From Gillisella vitis (GTDB lineage: Bacteria > Pseudomonadota > Alphaproteobacteria > Rhizobiales > Rhizobiaceae): a DNA stretch of 64,000 nt. Position numbers and translations under genes: made by a program. Each line of letters starts with the position of its first letter. Position 1 is the first letter of the stretch. The notes under the pieces are model-generated. The model searched no databases. It saw only the letters and a list, made by a program, of their open reading frames with translations, and was not told where the DNA came from. Positions 47,101 through 57,234 of this stretch are shown one piece after another. The stretch spans positions 1,922,001 through 1,986,000 of the forward strand of contig NZ_CP056047.1 of NCBI RefSeq assembly GCF_021559775.1. The letters are read 5' to 3'.

Positions 47101-47348
47101 CAAAACCTCTTTTTCTGAGAATGCTCCCAACAGCGCCATGGAGCTCGTAAACCCGGCACGACGCTGCAAAACCTCTAGTCTCCTGCACAATCCACGATAA
47201 AGACTATTTCAGTCCATAACTGTTGTGCAAAGGCCCGCAACGGCGCCGTCAAAAAGGCATCCACCCGGATTAATCCCGTTATAGGGATCGCGGCGACGCC
47301 TTTCAACGAAAAGGCCCTAACTTCTTCGATTTCTATGGAAATAAACGG

Positions 47349-47870
47349 TTACAACGCCGCTTTTCGCCGATAGATCGCGTAGCGCGTGGCGAAACTGTCG
47401 CGTTCACCGGCTGGCACGGCCTCTTCATGCAGTTTTTCAAACTGTGACGGATCGATTGCCGGAAAAACTGTGTCGCCGTCGGCAATCTCCGTCTCCACAT
47501 GGGTGACATGCAGGATATCTGCCAGCGGCAAAGCCTGCCGGTAAATTTCGCCACCGCCAATCACGCAGATCTCCTTGACCCCCAAATCTTCGGCAATCTG
47601 CCCTGCCCGCTCAAGCCCCGCCTCAAGGCTACGCACGGTTTCCACCGAGGGCATGGCGATATCGGCGTGGCGGCTGACAATCACATGCGGGCGGCCGGGA
47701 AGCGGCCGGGACCCGAAACTCTCGAAGGTCTTGCGGCCCATCACCAGCGGCTTGCCAAGCGTCAGCGCCTTGAACCGCTTGAGATCGGTGCTCAGCTTCC
47801 AGGGCATATCGCCATTGCGACCGATCACGCCGTTGTTTGAGACGGCAACAACAATGGAGATTTTCGGCAT
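47349..47870 (-). CDS. folA: Dihydrofolate reductase
   Basis: 173 residues: SIVVAVSNNGVIGRNGDMPWKLSTDLKRFKALTLGKPLVMGRKTFES with the catalytic acid in the usual place, and ICVIGGGEIYRQAL. It makes tetrahydrofolate and supports thymidylate synthesis by thyA, which lies 616 bases upstream on the same strand. Confidence 0.96.
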   Translation of the reverse strand: MPKISIVVAVSNNGVIGRNGDMPWKLSTDLKRFKALTLGKPLVMGRKTFESFGSRPLPGRPHVIVSRHADIAMPSVETVRSLEAGLERAGQIAEDLGVKEICVIGGGEIYRQALPLADILHVTHVETEIADGDTVFPAIDPSQFEKLHEEAVPAGERDSFATRYAIYRRKAAL

Positions 47871-47983
47871 GATCTGCTCTCTTCATTTACCGAGCGGAGT
47901 GGTGTCACAAGCCACCGTAAACGTCCATGAAAAAAGCCGCCGTCAACACGACGGCGGCCCGAAATACATCCCTTGCAGGCAAA

Positions 47984-48376
47984 CTATTCCTTACGCATCG
48001 CGGCATCGACGCTGAGCGGGCCGGGGCCGGCAAAGACGATATAGAAAAATACGAAGCAGAACAGGATAGCCGGCTCGCCGTGATTGTTCATCGGGTAGAA
48101 GCCCATCTGGGCATGAACAAGGAAATAGGCAAAGGCGCACATGCCGGACGCGATGAAGGCGGCTGGGCGGGTAAACAGGCCGATGGTGATCAGCGCGCCG
48201 CCAACCAGTTCGATGCAACCGGCAATCCAGGGCAGAGACATCACAGCCGGGTTCATATCAGAGGGCGGGAAGCCCAGAAGCTTGCTCATGCCATGTTCAA
48301 GAAACAGCAGGCCCGCAATAATACGCAGAATGCTGAGGACGGTCGGAGCCCAAGGGCTCAGTCGAGTGAAGATCAT
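47984..48376 (-). CDS. DoxX-family membrane protein
   Basis: 130 residues with four hydrophobic segments and the family opening ILRIIAGLLFLEHGMSKLLGFP. DoxX proteins are small inner-membrane proteins linked to redox stress. It lies between thyA and folA in the same direction. Confidence 0.88.
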   Translation of the reverse strand: MIFTRLSPWAPTVLSILRIIAGLLFLEHGMSKLLGFPPSDMNPAVMSLPWIAGCIELVGGALITIGLFTRPAAFIASGMCAFAYFLVHAQMGFYPMNNHGEPAILFCFVFFYIVFAGPGPLSVDAAMRKE

Positions 48377-48486
48377 GAAACCTAAACCTTTTTAGGAAGA
48401 AACGATGTGAGACCGAAACCACAGCTGCGGCATTCTGTCACTGAAATTCTTGATAACGTTGTCGTGACCAACACCGAAAAACTGTA

Positions 48487-49281
48487 TTACACGGCAATCG
48501 GCGCCTTGATGACAGGATCGGCACTATAATTTTCCAGGCTGAAGTCCTCGAAGGCAAAGCCGAAAACATCCATCACATCCGGATTGATCCGCATCAGCGG
48601 CAAGGGTTTCGGCTGCCGGCTCAATTGTAAGCGCGCCTGCTCGAAGTGATTGGCGTAGAGATGCGCATCCCCCAGCGTATGAATGAAATCGCCGGCTTTC
48701 AGCCCCGTCACCTGCGCCACCATCATGGTCAGCAGCGCATAGGAAGCGATATTGAAGGGGACGCCGAGGAAAATATCAGCGGAGCGCTGGTAGAGCTGGC
48801 ACGAGAGCTTGCCATCGGCCACATAGAACTGGAATAGGCAATGGCAGGGCGGCAGCGCCATCTCGTCCACCTCGGCCGGGTTCCAGGCCGAGACGATATG
48901 GCGACGGGAATTGGGGTTGGTCTTGATGCTCTCAACGAGATTGGCGATCTGGTCGATATGGCCACCGCCGGGCTTTGGCCAGGAGCGCCACTGCGCACCA
49001 TAGACCGGTCCGAGATCACCGTTTTCATCGGCCCACTCGTCCCAGATGGAAACGCCATTTTCCTTCAGATAGGCAATATTGGTATCGCCCTTCAAAAACC
49101 ACAGGAGTTCATGGATGATCGAGCGCAGATGCAGCTTCTTGGTGGTCAGGGCCGGAAAGCCCTGCGCGAGGTCAAACCGCATCTGATAACCAAAGACCGA
49201 GCGCGTGCCGGTGCCGGTGCGATCGCCACGGTCGGAGCCGTTTTCCATCACATGCTGCAGGAGATCGAGATATTGCTTCAT
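48487..49281 (-). CDS. thyA: Thymidylate synthase
   Basis: 264 residues from ATG 49281 ([15 protein letters not shown]). The catalytic cysteine is in [13 protein letters not shown], with the folate and dUMP sites [19 protein letters not shown] and [19 protein letters not shown]. It makes dTMP and oxidises methylene-tetrahydrofolate to dihydrofolate, which FolA reduces. Confidence 0.97.
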   Translation of the reverse strand: MKQYLDLLQHVMENGSDRGDRTGTGTRSVFGYQMRFDLAQGFPALTTKKLHLRSIIHELLWFLKGDTNIAYLKENGVSIWDEWADENGDLGPVYGAQWRSWPKPGGGHIDQIANLVESIKTNPNSRRHIVSAWNPAEVDEMALPPCHCLFQFYVADGKLSCQLYQRSADIFLGVPFNIASYALLTMMVAQVTGLKAGDFIHTLGDAHLYANHFEQARLQLSRQPKPLPLMRINPDVMDVFGFAFEDFSLENYSADPVIKAPIAV

Positions 49282-49477
49282 GGTCGGTGCCTGCCGTTTG
49301 TCGTTTGAAACAAGCTTTACCTCCGAAACCCGTGCCAACGGAAGTCGAAACAGCATCAAACACCGTCATATCCCAGCATTTCCAAGGGTATTATCCGCAT
49401 TTGTCACGAACCCGTTAAATTCAGGTGATGCCGGTCTTTTCATCCGTGCGGAAAACACCTATATCCCCCTTGCCGGT

Positions 49478-49797
49478 GCTTGCATCGGCTATGGCAATAA
49501 ACGGTCGGTGAAATAAACCTATTGGACCCGGGGGCGGTACCCGGCGCCTCCACCAAAAACCGGTCGGTCTTTGTGACCGGCTTTTGATGGGGGCGAAATA
49601 GGATCGACAAGGGCGTAAAGATCGAACTTTTGCTCGGCATGATACCACCGTCATCGGGTCACAAGTGTAGTTGCAAATGACAACAACGCTCAGGGTTACG
49701 CTGTCGCTGCTTAATCGCGGTGCCAGAAACCCAAACTAAGTCCTTACGGGTAGCACCGTAAGGCGGGGTTCGGAGGTACCTGGCAACAGAAACCTCC
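49478..49797 (+). ncRNA. ssrA: Transfer-messenger RNA, circularly permuted two-piece form
   Basis: The 3' acceptor part comes first and ends CGCCTCCACCA at 49544-49554. The 5' part starts at GGGGGCG (49588-49594), followed by AAATAGGATCGACAAGG. The 7-base acceptor stem pairs across the break with a G-T pair at position 3, the alanine identity element. The tag frame, from GCA at 49673 to TAA at 49714, encodes ANDNNAQGYAVAA. The spacer has a hairpin CCGGTC/GACCGG that should be removed when the two pieces are cut apart. Both outer ends are estimates. It rescues stalled ribosomes and tags products for ClpXP. Confidence 0.95.
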
Positions 49798-50093
49798 ACT
49801 TTCTCCCTCCTTTCATATCCCTTGCCCTTCAATATTCTTTGTTTGGCCACAACAAGATGCCGTGCCTGTATGCTGGATGGCTTGCCATCTGATGGCACCT
49901 TGCGCATCCAGCCACCGTCGCGTCTTCCCCTGGCCGTACCCTCGCCCCTACCCTCGCCCTTGAGTTTGATTTATAGTGATATAGATAGAAGCGGAATCGG
50001 GCTTTGCGCCAACGCCTTGCATGGCTTATAAACAACAGACACGCGCATCATCCGTGATGCACATGACCGGACGCAGAAGAAAGACAGGACCAT

Positions 50094-50603
50094 ATGGGGC
50101 AGGACCACATCCGTTACGATATTCTGGCTCAGGACGCACTGCGCGGCGTTATCCGCAAGGTGCTGACCGAAGTTGCCGCAACGGGCCGGCTGCCGGGCGA
50201 ACATCATTTTTTCATCACCTTCCTGACGGGCGCTCCGGGTGTGCGCATCTCCCAGCACCTCAAGGCCAAATATGCTGAGCAGATGACCATCGTCATCCAG
50301 CACCAGTTCTGGGACCTGAAGGTCACCGATAGCCTGTTCGAAGTCGGCCTGTCCTTCTCCGACACGCCGGAAAAACTGGTCATTCCTTTCAACGCCATTC
50401 GCGGCTTCTACGATCCTTCGGTGAATTTCGAACTGGAATTCGATGTGCCGCAGGTGGAAGAAGACGAAACCTCCGCCGAAATCACCGCCTATCCGCTGGC
50501 CGCCGAATCGGAAAAATCCGAGGATGGCGCTGCCGACAAGCCGGAAGGCGAAAAGAAGGAAGGCTCTGTCGTCTCCCTGGATGCGTTTCGAAAGAAGCAG
50601 TAA
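50094..50603 (+). CDS. sspB: SspB-type ClpXP adaptor
   Basis: 169 residues of the alphaproteobacterial SspB family: IRYDILAQDALRGVIRKVLTEVAATGRLPGEHHFFITFLTGAPGVRIS, an SspB fold that binds ssrA tags, and a flexible acidic tail ending VVSLDAFRKKQ, the type of tail that docks on ClpX. It lies about 300 bases after ssrA, the gene whose tag it delivers. Confidence 0.93.
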   Translation: MGQDHIRYDILAQDALRGVIRKVLTEVAATGRLPGEHHFFITFLTGAPGVRISQHLKAKYAEQMTIVIQHQFWDLKVTDSLFEVGLSFSDTPEKLVIPFNAIRGFYDPSVNFELEFDVPQVEEDETSAEITAYPLAAESEKSEDGAADKPEGEKKEGSVVSLDAFRKKQ

Positions 50604-50629
50604 GGCGGGGCAGCCAAGGAAAGCAGCGC

Positions 50630-50842
50630 ATGTCGGGCGAAGTCGTTAATCTGCGTCAGGTCAGGAAAGCCAAAGCGCGCACCGAAAAGGAAAAGATCGC
50701 GGATCAGAACCGCGTGAGTTTCGGGCGAAGCAAGGCTGAGAAAAACCTGACCCGCGCACTGAACGACAAGGCCCGCGCTGCTCTCGACAATTCAAAGCTT
50801 GAACCGAAGCTGACCAGTCCTGCGCCCGACGAACAGGGCTGA
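50630..50842 (+). CDS. DUF4169 small protein
   Basis: 70 residues: GEVVNLRQVRKAKARTEKEKIADQNRVSFGRSKAEKNLTRALNDKARAALD, a basic, helical protein common next to sspB in rhizobia. Function unknown. It starts 26 bases after sspB, so an operon is likely. Confidence 0.85.
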   Translation: MSGEVVNLRQVRKAKARTEKEKIADQNRVSFGRSKAEKNLTRALNDKARAALDNSKLEPKLTSPAPDEQG

Positions 50843-50949
50843 AAGCGACGTTTGTTTCTATTGCTCCTGTCAGCACTGTCCATGCCAGCATTGGCCAAGC
50901 CAGGATTCGGACATGCCAAACCATTTGCTTGTCTTATGATGTCCCTTGA

Positions 50950-51192
50950 ATGGCGCACTCTATGCCGCTGATCCGCAAACATTCTATTTCCCTCCATGGC
51001 CATCGCACCAGTTTTTCTCTGGAAGATGCCTTCTGGCAGGAAATTCGGGCGATTGCAGAAAGCCGCAATGTTGCGATTGCTGCATTGATTGCCGATATTG
51101 ACAGCAAACGCCCGGCTGATTGCAATCTCTCCTCAGCGCTGCGGCTCTATGTGCTGGAATGGCTCAAACAGTCGGGTTCCGATTCGCATTGA
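50950..51192 (+). CDS. Ribbon-helix-helix domain protein
   Basis: 80 residues: KHSISLHGHRTSFSLEDAFWQEIRAIAESRNVAIAALIADID, a known rhizobial ribbon-helix-helix family, then a C-terminal helix. The start could also be the ATG at 50962. Such proteins bind DNA or act as antitoxins; no toxin is next to it. Confidence 0.8.
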   Translation: MAHSMPLIRKHSISLHGHRTSFSLEDAFWQEIRAIAESRNVAIAALIADIDSKRPADCNLSSALRLYVLEWLKQSGSDSH

Positions 51193-51525
51193 AATGCGCT
51201 TGCCCGTAAATGGGCCAGTGATTCGGCAATCGATTCGCCAACCCGACAATTTGGGCATTTTATATGCCCACCAAGAGGCCTTGTCGTATTCCAGTTTACT
51301 GCCTGCTTAGCCAAGCAGATCCGTTTCAGGGGTGCATGAAGTAAAGTTATGTTAATCCGACCGACATCTCCGGGCAAAGGTTATGTTGAATAACGTTTCA
51401 TTAGGAAACGACTATTATGGTCGGGCTGCGCTGAAAGCTGCAGGACGCCCGGGAATGGTGCAGAATTTCTCCACCCGACACGCCCCCTCCAACAGCGCCA
51501 ACTTCATTTGAAAAGGATTTCAAAT
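51193..51525. other. Intergenic region, nothing recognised
   Basis: These 333 bases before the low-complexity gene hold its presumed promoter. No gene, RNA or repeat is seen. Confidence 0.4.
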
Positions 51526-51804
51526 ATGACAAGCGCAGTTTCTTCCCAGATGTCCATGCCGATGATGCCGCCAATGGGCCGCATGCAGAAGCCAAGCGAA
51601 GAGCAGACCACCACAGATGCAACAGCATCGACCAGCACTACCACCACAGCGTCCGCCAGCACTTCTTCCGAGACATCGTCGTCCGCCGAAGGTTCCGCAC
51701 CTGAGGGTTTCGAAGGCTTTGAAGGCAAGTTCCCGAATTTCGGTGGCGGCAATATGGGTGGCGGCGCCATGCCTCCGTTTGGCCAGCGCGAAGCCTTTCT
51801 CTGA
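51526..51804 (+). CDS. Small low-complexity protein
   Basis: 92 residues from ATG 51526, with AAAGGA before it. The sequence goes from a methionine/proline-rich start to a long threonine/serine run (~25-60) and a glycine/phenylalanine-rich tail (EGFEGFEGKFPNFGGGNMGGG). No signal peptide. It looks disordered; no family recognised. The strong downstream terminator supports transcription. Confidence 0.5.
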   Translation: MTSAVSSQMSMPMMPPMGRMQKPSEEQTTTDATASTSTTTTASASTSSETSSSAEGSAPEGFEGFEGKFPNFGGGNMGGGAMPPFGQREAFL

Positions 51805-51836
51805 GTTTTACTGATCGATCTCTATCGATTTGCAGC

Positions 51837-51873
51837 ACCGCTCTGCCATGATGGCATAGCGGTTCTTTTTTGT
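51837..51873 (+). terminator. Terminator after the low-complexity gene
   Basis: ACCGCT and AGCGGT pair, with a second inner pairing TGCC/GGCA, followed by TTCTTTTTT. Confidence 0.88.
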
Positions 51874-51959
51874 CTTTTCGCCAGGCGCCAAGTTGATAAG
51901 GCCGCAAGGGTGCGCGCAGCAAGTTCATAAGGCAGCAAGCCGCCGTTATCGCACGTCCG

Positions 51960-54900
51960 TCATTGCACGCCGGGCAAATCCTCCAACTCCAGTTTAAAAC
52001 CACTATTCGGCCCATCGCGCGGTGTTGATGGCGCAGTGTTACCCGCACCACGATCCGCCGCTCTCGCCGCCGCCTCCGCAGCCCGTGCCGCAGCATCGGC
52101 CGCTGCCGCAGCCTTGGCCTGCGCCGCCGCGCGATCAGCGGCAAGTGCGGTATAATAGGCCACTTCACGCCGCAGCCTTTGCTTTTCCAACACAGCCGCT
52201 TGCAATGTTTCCACCCGGCGGCGCTCACGCTCAAAAGCCTGGAGCGACAGGTAGCTTGCCATTTCACGAACATCCAGCTGCCGCTTGGGCGCAGCGAGAG
52301 GGCCGCTCAACAGCAGGTGGACGGTCGGCGCGGCATCTCCCGCCGTTGCCTGTCCAGCACCCGTCTGCACTGCACCATCCTCCCCAGGCGTAGAGACCGC
52401 CGTAGCCGGATCGAAGGCGATCTGGACATTGGCATCGACGTCACCGGAGGCAACCGTCACCACGGCCTGCGTCTCGATAGCCGCATCCTTGGCTCGGACT
52501 TTGACGCCCTGCATCCGGGCTTTACCGTCACTCAGCGTAAATGGCATGGTCACGTCGCCCAGTCGGGCTGGCGCGCGGGCCAAAAGCGGTGTGAGGGCTG
52601 TGGAGACCTGTTCTGGCGTCACCTCACTGGTCGCGGTCCCAAACGCCGCCGAGAGCGCTGGAAAGCTGGTCAGGTCCAGGTCCGGGATAACCAGGGCGGA
52701 GAGATCGACCTGACCGGAACCGTTGACCGATCCAAGCAGGCCTTGGGCGCTGCTACCGCTGCCTTCCGCCATCACTTGTAGCCTGGCTTGACCGGACAGG
52801 CCGCTGTCAGGCCAGATCTTGCCCAAGTCGGCATTGGCAAGGGACACCCTGCTGCGCAGGAAGGCCGTGCCTTGGTTGTTGGCGAGCGACATGCGCCCGG
52901 ACAGCGCGCCGCCGAACAGAGTGCCGGATAGATCTTCCAGCGCCATGCCGCCATCCACCAGCGTCAGGCGCGCGGCCACATCGCGGGCGGCGGGCAATGG
53001 GGCAAGATCGAGTGTGCCAGCCTTGATGCCGATGTCCATCTGCATGTCGCCCCAAACAGGCGTCTGCACCTTCGCCGCCGACAATGCATCGGATGCGGGG
53101 TCCTTGACCGGGCCGATCACGGTCGATGCCAGCCACTCAAGATCAACCGTCTCCAGCCCAACCGCACCGCTGATTTTAACCGCAGAAGCCGTCGGCTCCA
53201 GCACCAGCGTGCCGGACAAACCATCTCCCGCAACCGCGCCTTTAACATCATGCAATTGCGTCTTGTTGCCCTGCCGCTCAATGTCGCTGGTGAGCGTGAT
53301 CGGTAAACCGGTGTCGATGCCAGGAAGACTGACTGCATTCATGATCAGCAAGGGGGCAATATCGTCGCTGGCCAGTTCCACCTTGCCCTTGCCCTGCAAG
53401 AACAGGTCCGCACCGAGATTGACCGTACCGCTCATCCCAAGCCGGGTCGCCCCCGCCGTCAGCGACATCTGGCCATCCGCTGGCGCGGTCCCCTGCTGTT
53501 TCAGTTGCAGGCTCAGTTTCGCACCGCCATCCATCGGCACCGGCAGCGGATCGAAGCCAAGCTGACCCAGCAGCGCCGAAGACTCTCCATTGGCAGCGGT
53601 CAGCGAAAAGCTCTTCTCAGAATCGTCGAACACATCGAACAGGCTGTCCTGCCGATAGGCAGCGTCGACCGCCGTGCCATTGGCCTTGCCCTGTAGATCG
53701 ACCTGCAAGCCGCCATATTGGGCATCGCCGAAACGGGCATTCACCACGATATCGGCGTCGGAATACCATTGCCCACTGGAAGCCAGCCGGGCCAGCAGCG
53801 GATGCTGCGGCAATTGCTGATGCAACATCGACAGAAATCCGCTGATGTCGTCAGCATGCAGCATGACCTGCGCCTTGCCACTATAATCGGCAAGCGAGCC
53901 AGTGGCTTCGCCTGTCGCCTTGATACTGGCGCCGGCAAGATTGCCGATATCCAGCTTGCGCACCGAAAACCCGCCATCCTTGTAGGTAAACAGACCATCC
54001 ACATCGCGCGCCGTAATGCCGAAGGCCGAAAACGCATCGACCTTGATGTTCCCGGCGATCTGGTGGCTCAGCAGCGCATCGTCGCTGGCATCGCCGGATA
54101 CCAGCGAGGCAAGCGCTTTCGTTGCATCGAAGTCGAAGGCATTGCCGGAGAGATCAAAGGACAGGCTGGGCATGACGCCATCGGCAGATTGCCGCTCGAG
54201 ACGCCCATGCAGGCTGGCAGGCCCGATGGCCAATTCCAGCTTGTCGAACCGTTGCAGGTCGGACGTCAGGTTGACGTTGGCGGAAAAGCCCGCCGTACGC
54301 AATTGCCGGATAGCCGGATCAACATCGCCCGATAGCCAGGAAGCCAGCCCGGACGGTTGGCTAGACGCAACCAGCAGCGAACCGTTAAAGGAGGCCTGAT
54401 CTTTCAGTTGTAGCCGTCCCGCGGCTTCCGCCTGGGTGCGGCCCGGAAGAGTGGCAACCGCCTTGTCCACCTGCCAGCCGGTTCCGGCTGGCCGCAGATC
54501 CAGGGTAATATCCCGGATCACGGTATCGCCAGCGACAATCGCAGGCAGTTTCAGGCTGGCGCGACCCGGCATGTCGGGAATGGGGATCCGGTCTGCCAGC
54601 GCTATCAGCGACTGGATACGCTGGCGGGCGGAATTCTGCATCTGCCGACCGGTCTTGCCCTTGGGCAGGCTGGGCGTCAGCTTATCGACGTCAATCTGCT
54701 GGCCCTCGGCTGTCAGCAGAAATTCCGGTGCCTTGCCGCTATCCAGCGTCGCCTCGCCGGTGATGATATAGGGCTGGTCGCTGGCGCCTATTTCCATCCG
54801 GTATTCAGGAATCCGCACCCGATCATTGGCCAGTTCGAACTTGCCCTTGATGCGCGGCGGCAGCACCGGATTGCCCATTGGTGCGCTGACCTGACCGTCC

Positions 54901-55649
54901 TCAACATTGGCGCGCAGAGCCGCCAGGAAACTGCCTTGCAATGTCGGACGCTTCTCGACAAGCGCGAGATCGCCGGACAGGTCGATATCGACGGGCGTTG
55001 CATCCGGGGCGATATGGATTTTCACCGGCACGGCCCCCTTGGCCGGATCCGGCTGAAGGCTGGACAGCGAGAAATTGCCGGACTGGCCATCCAGCGCGCC
55101 CTGCCCCAACACCGTCCAGGGACCAGCCAGCGAGCGGGCCGTCATATCGGCATTGAGACCGCTGATCTCACGGGTGCGGCCTGTCTGCTGATCGACCAGG
55201 GTCACGGCACCATCGACGACCGTCACCTTTTCCAGCACGACATTGCGGCCCGGCAGGCTTGGCTGGCTGCCCTGCAACCAATCCAGCGAACCGTCCGGCA
55301 ACAATCTCAGCCGCACATTCGGCTGCTCGATCCGCATGGCGAAAATCCGCGCTTCGCCGGACAGAAACGGCGCAAGCTCGGCATCCATGGAAAACCGCGC
55401 CACATGCGCCAGTGTCTTGCCGTCAGTACCCGGTCCGACAGTGACGTCATTCATCGTGATCGACGGAAACGGCAGGATACGCGCCTCGACAGCGCCGTGG
55501 ACCACCACCTTTTTACCAAGAAGACGGCTGGCCTGATCCTCGAAATCCTTGCGGAAATCCGTCCAGTTGACGAAAAGCGGCGCCAGAAGCGCGGCAAACA
55601 GCGCCACCACGACCAATCCGCCAAACGCGATGAACAGTCTGCCTAGCAC
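51960..55649 (-). CDS. AsmA-family outer-membrane assembly or lipid-transfer protein
   Basis: 1229 residues. An N-terminal membrane helix (LFIAFGGLVVVALFAALLAPLFV) is followed by NWTDFRKDFEDQASRLLGKKVVVHGAVEARILPFPSITMNDV, the usual AsmA start, then long beta-rich repeats and an AsmA C-terminal domain. The end is alanine-rich and coiled, with a stretch VAYYTALAADRAAAQAKAAAAADAAARAAEAAARAADR. AsmA-like proteins are thought to bridge the periplasm and move lipids to the outer membrane. Confidence 0.88.
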   Translation of the reverse strand: MLGRLFIAFGGLVVVALFAALLAPLFVNWTDFRKDFEDQASRLLGKKVVVHGAVEARILPFPSITMNDVTVGPGTDGKTLAHVARFSMDAELAPFLSGEARIFAMRIEQPNVRLRLLPDGSLDWLQGSQPSLPGRNVVLEKVTVVDGAVTLVDQQTGRTREISGLNADMTARSLAGPWTVLGQGALDGQSGNFSLSSLQPDPAKGAVPVKIHIAPDATPVDIDLSGDLALVEKRPTLQGSFLAALRANVEDGQVSAPMGNPVLPPRIKGKFELANDRVRIPEYRMEIGASDQPYIITGEATLDSGKAPEFLLTAEGQQIDVDKLTPSLPKGKTGRQMQNSARQRIQSLIALADRIPIPDMPGRASLKLPAIVAGDTVIRDITLDLRPAGTGWQVDKAVATLPGRTQAEAAGRLQLKDQASFNGSLLVASSQPSGLASWLSGDVDPAIRQLRTAGFSANVNLTSDLQRFDKLELAIGPASLHGRLERQSADGVMPSLSFDLSGNAFDFDATKALASLVSGDASDDALLSHQIAGNIKVDAFSAFGITARDVDGLFTYKDGGFSVRKLDIGNLAGASIKATGEATGSLADYSGKAQVMLHADDISGFLSMLHQQLPQHPLLARLASSGQWYSDADIVVNARFGDAQYGGLQVDLQGKANGTAVDAAYRQDSLFDVFDDSEKSFSLTAANGESSALLGQLGFDPLPVPMDGGAKLSLQLKQQGTAPADGQMSLTAGATRLGMSGTVNLGADLFLQGKGKVELASDDIAPLLIMNAVSLPGIDTGLPITLTSDIERQGNKTQLHDVKGAVAGDGLSGTLVLEPTASAVKISGAVGLETVDLEWLASTVIGPVKDPASDALSAAKVQTPVWGDMQMDIGIKAGTLDLAPLPAARDVAARLTLVDGGMALEDLSGTLFGGALSGRMSLANNQGTAFLRSRVSLANADLGKIWPDSGLSGQARLQVMAEGSGSSAQGLLGSVNGSGQVDLSALVIPDLDLTSFPALSAAFGTATSEVTPEQVSTALTPLLARAPARLGDVTMPFTLSDGKARMQGVKVRAKDAAIETQAVVTVASGDVDANVQIAFDPATAVSTPGEDGAVQTGAGQATAGDAAPTVHLLLSGPLAAPKRQLDVREMASYLSLQAFERERRRVETLQAAVLEKQRLRREVAYYTALAADRAAAQAKAAAAADAAARAAEAAARAADRGAGNTAPSTPRDGPNSGFKLELEDLPGVQ

Positions 55650-55704
55650 TGCGACTCCCTGTGTTGTTTCATGCTGTTTATCGTAACGGCTTTAAGCCTG
55701 CGGA

Positions 55705-57114
55705 TCAAAGCCGGAAGATCTTGCCCGGATTAAACAGATTGTCGGGGTCCAGTCCACGCTTTACCTGGCGCATCACATCTAATGCACCGCCAAGCTCTGC
55801 TTCCAGATAGGACATCTTGCCCTGGCCGACCCCATGTTCGCCGGTGCAGGTGCCATCCATGGCCAGCGCCCGCTCGTTCAGCCGCGCCATGAACGCCTCC
55901 ACCTTATCGACATTTTCGGCGTCCTTGTCGTCAAACAGGATCAGCAGATGGAAATTGCCATCACCGACATGGCCGACAATCGGCGCCAGAAGCCCGGTCT
56001 CGGCAATATCGGCCTGGGTTTCCGCCACGCATTCCGCCAGCCTGGAGATCGGCACGCAGACATCGGTGGACAAGCCCGCCAGTTCCGGGGCAAGCGCCCG
56101 GCCAGCCCAATAGGCGTTGTGACGTGCCTTCCACAGTTGGGCGCGCTCCTGCGGATCGGAGGTGAAGCGCAGGTCCTCGGCCCCATATTCCTCGGCAATG
56201 GCGGCAAATTGCTCCGCCTGCAAGGCCACCGTCTGCTCCGTGCCGTGAAACTCCAGAAACAGCGTCGGCCTTTCTGGCAGGCTGAGGTTGGAATAGGCGT
56301 TGCAGGCTCGGACCTGCATGGCATCGAGCAACTCGATCCGCGCCACGGGAATGCCCATCTGAATGGTCATGATGACAGCATCGCAGGCCGATTTGACATC
56401 GGCAAAGGCGCAGACACCGCCACCGATCTTTTCCGGGATGCCCTGAAGTTTGAGGGTGATCGAGGTGATCACCCCCAGTGTGCCTTCGGCACCGACGAAC
56501 AACCGGGTCAGATCATAGCCCGCCGAGGATTTGCGGGCGCGGTGGGCGGTGCGGATTTCTTCGCCATTGGCGGTCACCACCGTCAGCGCCATGACATTGT
56601 CCTTCATCGTACCATAGCGCACCGCATTGGTGCCGGAAGCACGGGTCGAGGCCATGCCGCCGATCGAGGCATTGGCGCCGGGATCGATGGGGAAGAATAG
56701 ACCGGTATCGCGCAGATAGGTGTTCAGCGCCTCGCGCGTCACGCCGGGCTGGACTGTGCAGTCTAGATCCTCGGCATTAACCTCGATAACTTTATCCATC
56801 CGGGTGAAATCGATGGAAATACCGCCATGCGCCGCATTGACCTGCCCCTCCAGCGAAGAGCCGACCCCAAACGGCACCATCGGCACCTTATGCTGGGCGC
56901 AGATCCGCACCACGGTCTTCACGTCCTCGGCGCTTTCGACGAAAACCACCCCATCGGGCAATTGCGCCGGCAGATAGGTGGTGGTGTGGGCATGTTGTTC
57001 CCGGAAGGACTGGCCGGTCTGGAACCGCTCGCCGAAGGACTGCTTGAGCAGATCCAGAACGAGTGCAATCCCCTCTTCGTTGCGCATTCCCGCCACGACA
57101 TCCTTCCTGCTCAT
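55705..57114 (-). CDS. FAD-linked oxidase, D-2-hydroxyacid dehydrogenase type
   Basis: 469 residues. FAD-binding domain: HKVPMVPFGVGSSLEGQVNAAHGGISIDFTRMDKV, then the C-terminal FAD-oxidase domain with PIVGHVGDGNFHLLILFDD and CTGEHGVGQGKMSYLEAE. It fits the GlcD / D-lactate dehydrogenase (cytochrome) family, which oxidises D-lactate or glycolate. No glcE or glcF next to it, so D-lactate is the more likely substrate. Confidence 0.88.
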   Translation of the reverse strand: MSRKDVVAGMRNEEGIALVLDLLKQSFGERFQTGQSFREQHAHTTTYLPAQLPDGVVFVESAEDVKTVVRICAQHKVPMVPFGVGSSLEGQVNAAHGGISIDFTRMDKVIEVNAEDLDCTVQPGVTREALNTYLRDTGLFFPIDPGANASIGGMASTRASGTNAVRYGTMKDNVMALTVVTANGEEIRTAHRARKSSAGYDLTRLFVGAEGTLGVITSITLKLQGIPEKIGGGVCAFADVKSACDAVIMTIQMGIPVARIELLDAMQVRACNAYSNLSLPERPTLFLEFHGTEQTVALQAEQFAAIAEEYGAEDLRFTSDPQERAQLWKARHNAYWAGRALAPELAGLSTDVCVPISRLAECVAETQADIAETGLLAPIVGHVGDGNFHLLILFDDKDAENVDKVEAFMARLNERALAMDGTCTGEHGVGQGKMSYLEAELGGALDVMRQVKRGLDPDNLFNPGKIFRL

Positions 57115-57234
57115 GCCCGTCTCCCTGCATCTCGAACCATTTTGTCAATTGGTTGCAGGTATGGCCAGAGCAGACAGGCTTGTCCAGTCATTGCGGCAGG
57201 AAATGCCGATATCATGTCAGGGTTAAAAGAACGA

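Noticed and set aside
45946..47118. 390-codon open frame antisense to hflK
   Set aside because: Shadow of hflK, no motif of its own.
49421..49654. Short - strand frames over ssrA
   Set aside because: The DNA encodes the tmRNA acceptor and tag pieces; the frames are accidental.
52285..55646. Several long + strand frames inside the AsmA gene
   Set aside because: All overlap a single intact 1229-residue reading frame with an AsmA N-terminus.
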